Source of the DNA: Calditrichota bacterium
GTDB lineage: Bacteria; Electryoneota; RPQS01
Assembly (NCBI GenBank): GCA_020637395.1
Contig: JACJWA010000002.1
Coordinates: forward strand, 1 to 64,000
Direction: 5' to 3'
DNA length: 64,000 nucleotides
Position 1 is the first letter of the stretch; each line of letters starts with the position of its first letter. The notes under the pieces were generated by a model. That model worked only from the letters and a program-made list of their open reading frames with translations, searched no databases and was not told the origin of the DNA. The position numbers were made by a program, and so were the translations under genes. Positions 52,182 through 61,376 of this stretch are shown one piece after another.

Positions 52182-55175
52182 ATGAAGAGACTACTATTCC
52201 TATTCGTTGCAATTGCCGTAGCTGCAAGCGAAACTACTGCTATCGCCGAGCGCTTTCTGGTCCAGCTTTCCTCGGATGCGGTGCTGGATTATGACAAAAC
52301 AGGTTTGCTTCCAAGCAGTCTTGCCGTGGCAAACCAGAGTGGCATGTTCGTTAGCCATCTGTTCACAAATCCGAATTCCGAGATTAGACGCGAAGAATAC
52401 CTTAAGCTTGGAATGGACCGTTGGCTTGTCTTTGATGTGCCAGACACAACCAAAGTAGAAGTTGCGAAGTACTTAGAACTTTCGAAGGACGTGGAAATCT
52501 GGGAGAAGGATGCCGCGATGGAACCGGGCTTAATGCCGGATGACTACAACATCTACTATCAATGGCATTGGGACAAAGTGCGGACGCCTGCTGCGTGGTC
52601 TCAAGGGACGTCAGATTCAGCCATCATTATCGGGACGATCGACACAGGATGCGAGATCACCCATCCCGACTTGGCATCAAACATTTATGTGAATCCAGGC
52701 GAAGACTTGAACAGCAATGGGCTATGGGATGCCTTCGACAACAACGGTGTTGACGACGACGGCAATGGATATGTGGACGATCTTTCAGGATGGGATTTCT
52801 TTAGTTTTGTATGGCCTTGGCCCCCATCGGGCTATGAATTCATTCCGGGCGAAGACTACTTTGATGCTGACAACCTGGTTTACCCGGACTTAGACGGGCA
52901 TGGCACTTCAGTCGCTGGCCTTGCAGCTGCGGTCGTCAACAATTCAACGGGTGTGACATGTGCGGCCAGATCGGTTCGCCTCATTCCGATGAAGGTATCC
53001 GTAGTCATTGAAAACCTTAGCTCGGGATACATGTCAATTGAAAATACGTCTTTGGCATCGTATATGTCGGCAGGGATTCAATATGCCGTTGACAACGGCG
53101 CGAGAATCGTTAGCATCTCATGGATGGTCGCGCAAGATGTGGCTGCCCTGCATACTGCGGTGCAGTACGCTCGCTCGAACAACGCGATTGTGTTTTCATG
53201 CGCTGGAAACTCGAACAACACAACAGTGTACTATCCGGCTGGATATGACGAGTGCGTGTCCATTACGGCAACTGGCGTGGATGACGTCAAGGCAAGTTTT
53301 GCCTCTTACGGTACCACAGTGGACCTATGCGGTCCAGGGACTACGCTTGTAACGACTTCAAGCACCAATTCACTTCTCCACCAGGGCGCACTCTATGATC
53401 TGTTCTCGGGTTGTTCTGCGGCGACTCCGATTGTTTCAAGCGTGGCAGCGCTGGTTCTAAGCCATGAACCGGGTTTGAGCGACGACGAATTGCAAGCGAG
53501 GCTACTCTCTACTGCAGATAATATCTATTCGCAAAACCCGGGTTACACAGGACAGCTCGGAGCGGGACGAGTAAATGCTTACCGCGCAGTCGGAGGAACG
53601 GATCCGCTTGGAACTTGCGATAGGGCCGGAGAGTCGTGCGTTGTACTACCACACTCGACATGTGATTCGCTCAGCGGCGCATGGACCGCCGGCGATAGTT
53701 GTGAGATTCTGGAAATTTGCGTAAACGATGCGGACGGAAATCTCTGCTGGGAGAAGACCTTCGGAGGGAGTGGGGATGACCTCGGACTGTCCTTGTACGA
53801 GCTTCCCGGAGGCGGGTTCATTTTGGCTGGCTATCAAACGATGAGTGGGCTTGGGCGGCAAGGAGTCGTGATGCGGACGGATTGCAGTGGCGACACAATT
53901 TGGACCCGGCAACACGGCGGCACGGCGGATGACATCTTCATGTGCGGCGTTCTGATTGATAGCACCAGATACTTGGCGGCAGGCACGACTCGCTCAAACG
54001 GCGCGCAAGATGTGGACGGTTGGGCGATTCTATTCAATACCGATGGTGATCTGATTTGGGAACGGCGTTTTGGGGGCGCAGGTATTGACAGTATTCAAGA
54101 GGCTGCACTGCTTCAGGACGGAAGGATCATCCTTACCGGGGTGACGACGTCCAGCGGGTTCGGTGGGCAAGACATGTGGGCAGTCTGTTTCGATCAATTT
54201 GGCGTTCAGCAATTCGCCAGGACGTACGGCACAAGTGGCGCGGACGGCGGAGGCCGCGGAGTCGTTGCAACCAGTGATACTGGTTTTGTTGTTTCGGGCT
54301 ATAAATATGCGTCCAGTAGCAACCGCGACGCATGGATCATCAAATGCGATCAGCAGGGAAATGTCGAGTGGGATCGCACGCAAGATCAAGCGGCCTCAGA
54401 GGCGGCCGACGCTGTCGCACTCGCGGCAAACGGTGATATTTATATGCTTCACTGGCTTCTGACAGGTACGCAGGACATTGGATTATCACTTTACACGTAT
54501 GATGGCATTTTGCTGTGGAATATGAACTATCAGGAGCCCGGGAGCCAGATTGCGTTTCGAAAGATGTTTGTAAAGGAAAGCGAAGTGCTGATCTGCGGAC
54601 GCTCATCGGGTACCGGATCTTGCAACCTAGACGGAATGGTCAAGCACGTGAGCTTAGACGGTAACGATGTAGCAACACAGCTGATTGGACATCACATGGA
54701 CGAGTCATTTTCGGGAACCACATTGACTGCCGATGGCGGCATGGCGCTGCTCGGTCGCTCGAATTCAATAGGTGCCGGTGGCCATGACTGGTACTTTGTC
54801 AAAGTTGGAGGCTGCGAACCGCTTTACACAGGTGTTGAGCTTGTTATCCTTGCTGACACCTGCCTTGTCGCGTTGCACTGGACGGAATCTGTGCTTCAAG
54901 GTAGCCAATGCGGAGCAACAGGCCTTCAGTATAACGTGTTGGCAGCGACAAGCCTTGACTCGACATTTGCGCTCGTGGCAACCACGGCAGACACATTCTG
55001 GATTGATCCATCAGCGCCAGGAATTTCGGATAACCGGTTCTATCAGGTTGTGCCCGTGGCAACCGGCGCACTGAGTTCTAATGCGTCCAAGAATACAACC
55101 CGGCATGCATCTCCAAAGTCATCTTCGGCCGCGAGCTGCATCCGGTCCGCAGAACTGCATTCAACCCATGACTAG
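52182..55175 (+). CDS. Secreted S8 subtilase with C-terminal beta-propeller-like repeats, module 2
   Basis: 997 aa from the ATG at 52182, which starts a signal peptide (KRLLFLFVAIAVAASETTA); the frame is open from 52116. The triad is D154 (TIDTGCEITH), H240 (DGHGTSVAG) and S412 in GCSAATP, where the usual GTS has become GCS. Repeats of the GFILAGYQT ... GDTIWTRQHGG type fill about 530-880. A fibronectin-like domain ends the protein. Paralog of the protein at 42674. Confidence 0.9.
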   Translation: MKRLLFLFVAIAVAASETTAIAERFLVQLSSDAVLDYDKTGLLPSSLAVANQSGMFVSHLFTNPNSEIRREEYLKLGMDRWLVFDVPDTTKVEVAKYLELSKDVEIWEKDAAMEPGLMPDDYNIYYQWHWDKVRTPAAWSQGTSDSAIIIGTIDTGCEITHPDLASNIYVNPGEDLNSNGLWDAFDNNGVDDDGNGYVDDLSGWDFFSFVWPWPPSGYEFIPGEDYFDADNLVYPDLDGHGTSVAGLAAAVVNNSTGVTCAARSVRLIPMKVSVVIENLSSGYMSIENTSLASYMSAGIQYAVDNGARIVSISWMVAQDVAALHTAVQYARSNNAIVFSCAGNSNNTTVYYPAGYDECVSITATGVDDVKASFASYGTTVDLCGPGTTLVTTSSTNSLLHQGALYDLFSGCSAATPIVSSVAALVLSHEPGLSDDELQARLLSTADNIYSQNPGYTGQLGAGRVNAYRAVGGTDPLGTCDRAGESCVVLPHSTCDSLSGAWTAGDSCEILEICVNDADGNLCWEKTFGGSGDDLGLSLYELPGGGFILAGYQTMSGLGRQGVVMRTDCSGDTIWTRQHGGTADDIFMCGVLIDSTRYLAAGTTRSNGAQDVDGWAILFNTDGDLIWERRFGGAGIDSIQEAALLQDGRIILTGVTTSSGFGGQDMWAVCFDQFGVQQFARTYGTSGADGGGRGVVATSDTGFVVSGYKYASSSNRDAWIIKCDQQGNVEWDRTQDQAASEAADAVALAANGDIYMLHWLLTGTQDIGLSLYTYDGILLWNMNYQEPGSQIAFRKMFVKESEVLICGRSSGTGSCNLDGMVKHVSLDGNDVATQLIGHHMDESFSGTTLTADGGMALLGRSNSIGAGGHDWYFVKVGGCEPLYTGVELVILADTCLVALHWTESVLQGSQCGATGLQYNVLAATSLDSTFALVATTADTFWIDPSAPGISDNRFYQVVPVATGALSSNASKNTTRHASPKSSSAASCIRSAELHSTHD

Positions 55176-55286
55176 GCTCCGAACTGCCGCAGTGCATGAA
55201 TTTGTGCACTAAACCAAGCCTACCGTAAGATATTATTGTTCGCGCCACTTCCCTCGGTATCCGATCATACCTACGGTCATCTCTAA

Positions 55287-55865
55287 ATGAATCAAGCCTT
55301 TACGCATCTCTCCCGTTTGAACGACGACAACCAGCGATATCGCGCGCTCCATGTAAGGTTAATGACTGTTGCCAAACAGAGACTATGGGGCCGCCCACTC
55401 GAGGTCATTGAGGACATCGTACAGTCAACGATTCTCGTATGCGTCGAGAAAACTGTCTTCAGCCAGCCGAATCCTGAGGCTTTTGCCTTGCTGGTACTGC
55501 GAAACAAGATCGGGAACTACCTGCAAGGCGATGGAGGCCGCTCCGTAGAGGGTATCGGGCAGGGCAAAGATGAGGATGGTGACAGAACTACGGCCTTTGA
55601 GCCAGTCTCAGATGCCCCCGGCCCTGATTTGCTAGCGATACTGTCGGAAGAGAAAGATGCACTGCTCCAATGCCTTCAGACATTGGGTGTGATCTGCCGG
55701 GTGATCGTTATGGGCACATTGCAAGGGCTGGATGTTCAAGAGATACTCGAAAACATCGCGCAGAAAGGAGTCCGGATGACGCCGGGCACATTCTATACTC
55801 GGCGCCATCGCTGCTTGAAAGACTTAAAGCTGTGCGTGGCAGGGAAGCTCGACAGAGATTGGTAA
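55287..55865 (+). CDS. ECF-like sigma factor, third pair
   Basis: 192 aa. PLEVIEDIVQSTILVCVEKTV and AFALLVLRNKIGNYLQ make region 2; the end (VIVMGTLQGLDVQEILENIAQ ... FYTRRHRCLKDLKL) is region-4-like. It diverges more than the two module sigma factors from each other. It is followed after 76 bp by a membrane anti-sigma factor but has no CHAT partner. Confidence 0.8.
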   Translation: MNQAFTHLSRLNDDNQRYRALHVRLMTVAKQRLWGRPLEVIEDIVQSTILVCVEKTVFSQPNPEAFALLVLRNKIGNYLQGDGGRSVEGIGQGKDEDGDRTTAFEPVSDAPGPDLLAILSEEKDALLQCLQTLGVICRVIVMGTLQGLDVQEILENIAQKGVRMTPGTFYTRRHRCLKDLKLCVAGKLDRDW

Positions 55866-55941
55866 TACTTTCCATTCAATAATCACGACAAGGGGATTTG
55901 TCAGGCACCAGAACGCTGATCGCAGTGGGGACAAGAAACAA

Positions 55942-57276
55942 ATGACAGAAGACTTTCACACTTCATGCCCGCATCCGCGCGAAGGCGCGTTGCTGGTGGA
56001 CTACTTTCTCGGGCAGCTTGGCGAGCAGGACGCGGTGCGTTTTGAAGAGCATCTGATGAACTGCGCTTTCTGTCAAGAGGAGGCGGCTGAGTTGGAGCCG
56101 CTATTGACGACAATGCGTACTCATCGCGAGGCCGTGCTGACAGAATTCTCAAGACAAAAGAGTCCAGCACACCTTGCAGAGCATGAAGTCGTGCATGAAA
56201 AAACGGTGAACCTGCTTGTTCGATTTGCGGAAGTCTTCAGCCTGCTTCTAAACCCGAGAGTACTGGTTCCTGTGGGTGCGTTGGCAGTGCTGTTGATCTT
56301 TTTGCTTAAGCCTGCAGACAAGGACCGCGTCACCGGTTTGCCTCCGATTGATACGACACAAACGGAAGCGGTGCGAAGCGACACACGGCAAGACACGACG
56401 CTCGTACCTGACAGAAACAAAACACTGGTATCTGCACCGACGCCGATTCCGCCAAAGTTGCCTGCAATAATTGACTCAGGACTGAATCTGGCGCAGAACG
56501 AGGACTCGCGAACTGCGCCTTCGGCTGTTCGTTCGCAACCTGAGTCTTCACCGCGGGAGACGACCCATGCTCCCACACCGGAACAATTGGCCGAAGCAAG
56601 AGAGTGGTGGGTGGAGCGATTCAGGGGAAGTGCTGTTAGCAAAGAGTCAAACACTTCGAGAAGCGAGATTCAACCTCCACTCGCAAGTGGAATTGATCAA
56701 CCGGTCGAGCCGCCAATGGTCGGCGGTGCCACAACATCCCCGACTTCGACAACTCCGCCTTGGTTGACGTCTATTGAACCGGATAGCACGGGCGAAGAGA
56801 ATTCTCGGATGACTGCTGCAGACAATGATTGGAGTTCCGCAAGCAACCCTTTATCCGATTCAAGAGGGCTCGTCACAAGAGAAAGGCCTTCAAAGTATCT
56901 CAACAACGCCATAAGCACGAGACCACCACTTGTTGGAGACATCGAAGCTGATGACGCTGCGATCTCAGGCAGTGGCAAAGGGGGTGCAGAGGGCATTGTG
57001 ATTAAACTTGGTTCGCGGCATGGAGTTTCTATAAAACAGCAGTTTGAAATTGTGAACAAACCACATTCAGGAAAGGATGTCCCTTCGACGAAACCAGGGA
57101 ATCAGAAGAACGGTGTGTTTCGCTTTTTAGGTGCCGGGTCCGCAATGAAATCAGTCGGTATCGCTGCCGTCGTAGAGGTGATCGAAGTTCACGAGACGTA
57201 TTCCATTGCTCGGATCCTTCGCTCTTTCGATCGTATTGACCCCAACACCATGTACGCTCGTTCAATATCAAAATAG
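55942..57276 (+). CDS. Membrane anti-sigma factor, third pair
   Basis: 444 aa. Zinc finger EEHLMNCAFCQEEA (about 33-46), transmembrane helix near 113-130 (VLVPVGALAVLLIFLLK), a long Pro/Ser/Thr-rich segment, and a C-terminal domain (about 345-440) with GIVIKLGSRHGV ... VVEVIEVHETYSIARIL. That last domain resembles the end of the next gene product (NLGRVDGVVPDIEFEVGEP ... VVEVEDYVCRAKVV), so the two may form a matched pair in the envelope. Confidence 0.78.
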   Translation: MTEDFHTSCPHPREGALLVDYFLGQLGEQDAVRFEEHLMNCAFCQEEAAELEPLLTTMRTHREAVLTEFSRQKSPAHLAEHEVVHEKTVNLLVRFAEVFSLLLNPRVLVPVGALAVLLIFLLKPADKDRVTGLPPIDTTQTEAVRSDTRQDTTLVPDRNKTLVSAPTPIPPKLPAIIDSGLNLAQNEDSRTAPSAVRSQPESSPRETTHAPTPEQLAEAREWWVERFRGSAVSKESNTSRSEIQPPLASGIDQPVEPPMVGGATTSPTSTTPPWLTSIEPDSTGEENSRMTAADNDWSSASNPLSDSRGLVTRERPSKYLNNAISTRPPLVGDIEADDAAISGSGKGGAEGIVIKLGSRHGVSIKQQFEIVNKPHSGKDVPSTKPGNQKNGVFRFLGAGSAMKSVGIAAVVEVIEVHETYSIARILRSFDRIDPNTMYARSISK

Positions 57277-57298
57277 TTCAGACATACAGGATTCAAAG

Positions 57299-58375
57299 AT
57301 GAAGCTCAAAATCATTCTCCTGCTGGCCTTGCTGATCAGCGGTGTGCAAATCGCCGCGGCCGGGAGGCCCAAAAAAGAGAACACCGAAGGTAAACCTGAC
57401 GAGGCAACTACTGTAGCAGTAACGGAAGCTCCTCCCGCTCCGCCGCGGCTTAAGTATTCGGTATCGCTCCTTCAATTTGAAATGATGATCCCGCCTCCGG
57501 AATCAGCGAATGACCCTGTCATGGACGATGGGATGTCCTATGAACAGACCCTGAATCTACTTCGCGCCATGCACGGCAAAGACGTTCAGAACGGAGGCAC
57601 GACGCCTCCTGCTGCGCCGGTCGTTCCATTTTGTTCGGAGTGCGAAGGTGTGAAAAGCGCCATCGCGGAACACCTCGGCAAGGGAGCCGTTTTCAAGATT
57701 CGTGATGGCGAGAGCAAGACGGACTTCACGATTGAGGGTATCATTCTGAACAAGACACACAAAACTCAAGGCACTGACGCCCGGGCGAAGAAGCCGGGAA
57801 TCCTAGGCACCTTCATTCCTGACCCGTCTGCCACAAGTGCAGGAATGAACAAAAAGGAAGTTCGCATGGACTTGACGGTGCGGCTCAAGAACACCAAGAC
57901 AGGCGAGATTCGAAGTAAACAGTTCAGCGGGTCGGCGGAAGCAAAGGACACAGGAATCAACCTATCAGGGTTGTTCAACACCTCAAGCGAAACTGAAGTA
58001 AACATCGCGACCGCGTGTGCAGACGCAGCTCAGAAGGCCGCAAATTGGATCAATACAGTATATGACGAAATTGACGCTGGGATTGAAGTGTGGGCTGACG
58101 TGGTCAGAATCAAGCAGAGTACGGCAAAGAAGGACAGCATGGTCACGCTGAATCTCGGCAGAGTGGATGGCGTCGTGCCGGACATCGAGTTTGAAGTCGG
58201 CGAGCCGCTGGAAGTTCGTCCAGATATTTTCATCATTGATGAGCCGGCGGCTGTCCTTCAAGTAGTCGAAGTTGAAGACTACGTGTGCCGCGCAAAGGTT
58301 GTCTCTTCAAACATGGCGATTGATTCGAAGACAATGCACGCGACGTTGTCAAAGACGGCCACGACAAGCCAGTAA
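57299..58375 (+). CDS. Secreted CsgG-like envelope protein
   Basis: 358 aa from the ATG at 57299, giving a signal peptide (KIILLLALLISGVQIAAAG). The middle (DFTIEGIILNKT, VRMDLTVRLKNTKTGEI, GSAEAKDTGINLSGLF, ADAAQKAANWI) follows the CsgG/LpoB pattern of periplasmic or outer-membrane assembly proteins. The C-terminal domain is of FlgT-end type. The gene follows the anti-sigma factor by 22 bases and is probably in the same operon. Confidence 0.65.
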   Translation: MKLKIILLLALLISGVQIAAAGRPKKENTEGKPDEATTVAVTEAPPAPPRLKYSVSLLQFEMMIPPPESANDPVMDDGMSYEQTLNLLRAMHGKDVQNGGTTPPAAPVVPFCSECEGVKSAIAEHLGKGAVFKIRDGESKTDFTIEGIILNKTHKTQGTDARAKKPGILGTFIPDPSATSAGMNKKEVRMDLTVRLKNTKTGEIRSKQFSGSAEAKDTGINLSGLFNTSSETEVNIATACADAAQKAANWINTVYDEIDAGIEVWADVVRIKQSTAKKDSMVTLNLGRVDGVVPDIEFEVGEPLEVRPDIFIIDEPAAVLQVVEVEDYVCRAKVVSSNMAIDSKTMHATLSKTATTSQ

Positions 58376-58416
58376 CAATATCCACAAATTCACATCACTC
58401 ATAGACTGAGGATATC

Positions 58417-58977
58417 ATGAAAACTGTTTTGTTTGCCCTGCTCATGTCGGCTTGCGCCTTACCACTCTTTGCCCAGGGAAGCGATATGGGATTTCAGGGA
58501 ATCGGCGTGCGATTGGGGATTGTGAACCCTGAAGGTGACTGGAAACCCGCTCCGGAGTTTGGAGTCTCGGTGGATCTTGGTTCGCCCATCGAGAACGTCT
58601 ATGTGGATGGTGCGATCTCCTATTGGTCATCGGAGCTCGATGCCAACTTACCAACGGGGTACACCTACTCGCTATCCGACATCGCGCTCCGCGTGGGCGC
58701 AAAGTACCGCTTTCTGTCCAAGGAGACAAGCCCATATTTCGGGGGCGGAATTGGCTATCATCTATATGATTTGACGGTCGAGACGCCGAGCGGCCAAAGT
58801 TCAAGCGCCCTCTTGAATGACTACACACAAGACGATGAGGGAACTTTGTACCTTGTCGGCGGCATTGAGCACATATTCAGTGACAAATTCATCGGCTCGG
58901 CGGAAGTGCGTATGGATATCGCAGACCTGACTCAGACCGCCATTCATGCAAATCTGGGATTCATGATCGGGCATTAG
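58417..58977 (+). CDS. Outer-membrane beta-barrel protein
   Basis: 186 aa, signal peptide (KTVLFALLMSACALPLFAQ) and alternating beta strands with terminal aromatic or hydrophobic residues (IALRVGAKYRF, YFGGGIGYHLY, VGGIEHIF, AIHANLGFMIGH). It fits an 8-stranded OmpW/OmpA-like barrel. The ribosome-binding site GAGGAT precedes the ATG. The specific role is unknown. Confidence 0.8.
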   Translation: MKTVLFALLMSACALPLFAQGSDMGFQGIGVRLGIVNPEGDWKPAPEFGVSVDLGSPIENVYVDGAISYWSSELDANLPTGYTYSLSDIALRVGAKYRFLSKETSPYFGGGIGYHLYDLTVETPSGQSSSALLNDYTQDDEGTLYLVGGIEHIFSDKFIGSAEVRMDIADLTQTAIHANLGFMIGH

Positions 58978-59226
58978 GGCAGATAGAAGCGGCGACTTTC
59001 TGGAAAGAGTACAGTAGAAAATGATATCGGGACGTCACTTCGTGTGCTCGTGAGTGTCCCCGCCGAGCACAAACCTTCACATTCAGATCCGAAGTGCTCC
59101 TCAATTCAAGCAAAAGAAGACTCAAGAAAATAGAGTACTCTCCAGGACATTCCAAGGGAAGCGAAATGTCCAAACTGTCTATACCAATCCCGATCTCACA
59201 ACCCAATAACTTGAAATGGTAAAAAG

Positions 59227-60639
59227 ATGAGAATATTGATTCTTGTTTTTGTCGCGCTGGTGGTATCCAGCGCATCCGCACAGTGCCCCTCGTTTGACTC
59301 GTCCCACCACAACGATGGTTTCAACGGCCTTTGGTTCGGAGCTCCGATCCAACTGGACGACCTAAATTTCGTCGTTGCGAGTCTTGCTTACGACTCAATT
59401 GCGAACGACTTCCAAGCAACATTGACAAAGTCTGATGTAAATGGTGACACCGTTTGGTACAGGAGTTTTGGCGGCACGAACCCCGAAGGATTCAACTGCG
59501 TGGCCCAAACTGGTAACGGAGGTTTCGTTGCCGCAGGCATAACTTGGTCTTATGGCAACGGATTGTCAGACTGGTACGTTGTGCGAGTTGATGCAAATGG
59601 CCAGAACCCAAGCTCTCACACGTATGGTGGCGGTTTGCGTGACATGGCTTATGACGCCGCACGAACACCGGATGGTGGAGTGGTCATTATTGGATTTAGA
59701 GACAGCAACTTTGAGGGATACCATTACCCCGACCCATCCAAGAAGATCGTGCTAATGAAACTAAATGCGGAGGGTGATACGTCATGGACAAGAACATTTG
59801 ATGCACTTGGCGATACTACATTTCGGAACGAATTACTTCTCGCGGTCGCACCAAATGGATCTATTGTCGCGAAGGTCGTTGTGGAGGCTCAGGCGAATAC
59901 CACCTACCAAGACTGGATATGGCGGCTGGATGAATCTGGTGAAAGCACAGTAAAGCTCGTTCTCACTTCCGACAGTCAATGGGGAGAAGTAAGGGAGATA
60001 GTGGCACTTGAAAGCAATGAGATCGCAATGTATCAGAGTGGCCAGATCGTGTACTACTCTAACACTCTCGACAGTCTTCATGGCAGAACGATTAGCATAA
60101 ACGCGGGAGTGAGTTTTGTTCCCCGCGCTGGGTATCACAATGATATCGTCCTTTTATCTCATATTAGCCAGTCCGGCACGACCTACCCTTGGCTTGGATT
60201 CCTCGACGCGGATGGCAATTTCGTTGAGAGCTGTATCCTCCCTATGGAAGGCTACTTCTTGGGATGGCACGGCTCTGACCACAGGTTTTACTTTCTTTGC
60301 TTTTCGGGTGCAAACGAAAATACCATATTCAGGTCTGACCCATTTCTCGATGCCACATTCGTAGAACCTCTCATCCCGGACAACCTCTCACTCTTGACCT
60401 ATCCCAACCCGTTCAATGCTACGACCACGATTAGCTTCGAACTGCCGCGCAATGGCGTGGCGTCGCTTCGTGTCTACGACGTGCTGGGAAAGGAAGTCGC
60501 AACCCTGTTTGACGGACAGCTTCCGGCGGGAGACCACCAATTCTCCTGGGATGCCTCGAGCTTTGCCACAGGCATCTACTTTGTTCGGCTCGCCTCCCCG
60601 GCGGGCAACACGACCCAGAAGCTCGTCTTGCTGAAATAG
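59227..60639 (+). CDS. Secreted propeller-like protein with type A sorting domain
   Basis: 470 aa. Signal peptide (ILILVFVALVVSSASAQ), repeats of the GGFVAAGITWSYG / DWYVVRVDANGQ kind, and a C-terminal sorting domain: YPNPFNATTTISFELP, VYDVLGKEVATLF, WDASSFATGIYFVRL, KLVLLK. Such domains guide export and surface attachment through the type IX system in the FCB group. Full length. Confidence 0.88.
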   Translation: MRILILVFVALVVSSASAQCPSFDSSHHNDGFNGLWFGAPIQLDDLNFVVASLAYDSIANDFQATLTKSDVNGDTVWYRSFGGTNPEGFNCVAQTGNGGFVAAGITWSYGNGLSDWYVVRVDANGQNPSSHTYGGGLRDMAYDAARTPDGGVVIIGFRDSNFEGYHYPDPSKKIVLMKLNAEGDTSWTRTFDALGDTTFRNELLLAVAPNGSIVAKVVVEAQANTTYQDWIWRLDESGESTVKLVLTSDSQWGEVREIVALESNEIAMYQSGQIVYYSNTLDSLHGRTISINAGVSFVPRAGYHNDIVLLSHISQSGTTYPWLGFLDADGNFVESCILPMEGYFLGWHGSDHRFYFLCFSGANENTIFRSDPFLDATFVEPLIPDNLSLLTYPNPFNATTTISFELPRNGVASLRVYDVLGKEVATLFDGQLPAGDHQFSWDASSFATGIYFVRLASPAGNTTQKLVLLK

Positions 60640-60769
60640 GGGGCATGCCAAGGCACTCCTAACGTTCGAGAGGGCCGTGTAAGACTTTCTTCAATCGTCA
60701 AACTACTTCTGTGAAAGGACGCAATTGCGCCCACGGAATCAATCCAAAATCACAGAAAGTGAGAAACCC

Positions 60770-61165
60770 ATGAAGAAGTTCGCCGTTCTCGCCGTGTTCA
60801 CCCTGATTGTCTTCGCCACTATTGCCGAAGCTACCAGCGGTCCTAACGTCACCTGGCCCTGCGGAGGCCTCTCGTGGCGCGCCAACGAAGTGCTTACCGT
60901 TTGCTGGAACTACAGCGGTCCGCAGCCGGTTCGCTTCGAAATCGGACTTTCCAACAACGGCGGCCAGTCGTACGACTATACGTTGGCAACGGTCGGACCG
61001 AATGCCCGCGAATGGAATGGCCGAGTCGCAAACCACCGCCCGGACTACCCGACCAACGGTAGTTTCAATGATCGAGTGCGTGTCCGTGCCGTCATGCCGA
61101 ACGGGCAGGTCGTATATGGCAACGCGAATCCGCAGGGAAACTTTCGCATCGCACCGGCGCAGTAA
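60770..61165 (+). CDS. Small secreted Ig-like protein
   Basis: 131 aa from the ATG at 60770 with a signal peptide (KKFAVLAVFTLIVFATIAEA). The rest is one beta domain: WPCGGLSWRANEVLTVCWNY, FEIGLSNNGGQSYDYTLATV and VRVRAVMPNGQVVYG, like the GGE-W domains of the giant protein. Two cysteines may form a disulfide. Role unknown. Confidence 0.75.
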   Translation: MKKFAVLAVFTLIVFATIAEATSGPNVTWPCGGLSWRANEVLTVCWNYSGPQPVRFEIGLSNNGGQSYDYTLATVGPNAREWNGRVANHRPDYPTNGSFNDRVRVRAVMPNGQVVYGNANPQGNFRIAPAQ

Positions 61166-61182
61166 CCAAGCACATCTGACAG

Positions 61183-61208
61183 CGCGGGCGGCCTATGTGC
61201 CGCCCGCG
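61183..61208 (+). terminator. Strong hairpin after the small Ig-like gene
   Basis: 10-bp stem CGCGGGCGGC/GCCGCCCGCG with loop CTATGT, 18 bases after the stop. There is no T-run, so termination is likely but not certain. Confidence 0.6.
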
Positions 61209-61376
61209 TGACAACTCGCCCCGCAATTTCCTGGTTAGCCTTCCAAATCCTGAAAGTCGTTGCTGTGCGGCATTCATTTCGACTCACATGATCGTATACG
61301 GGTCAGGAACTAACCACGCAGCGTCACCGAATTGCAGGACTTCTCAGACAACTCATCAAGCACTGGAGAACACTAA

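Noticed and set aside
55191..55210. AGTGCA/TGCACT hairpin as a terminator of the second S8 gene
   Set aside because: Six pairs with no T-run; too weak to call.
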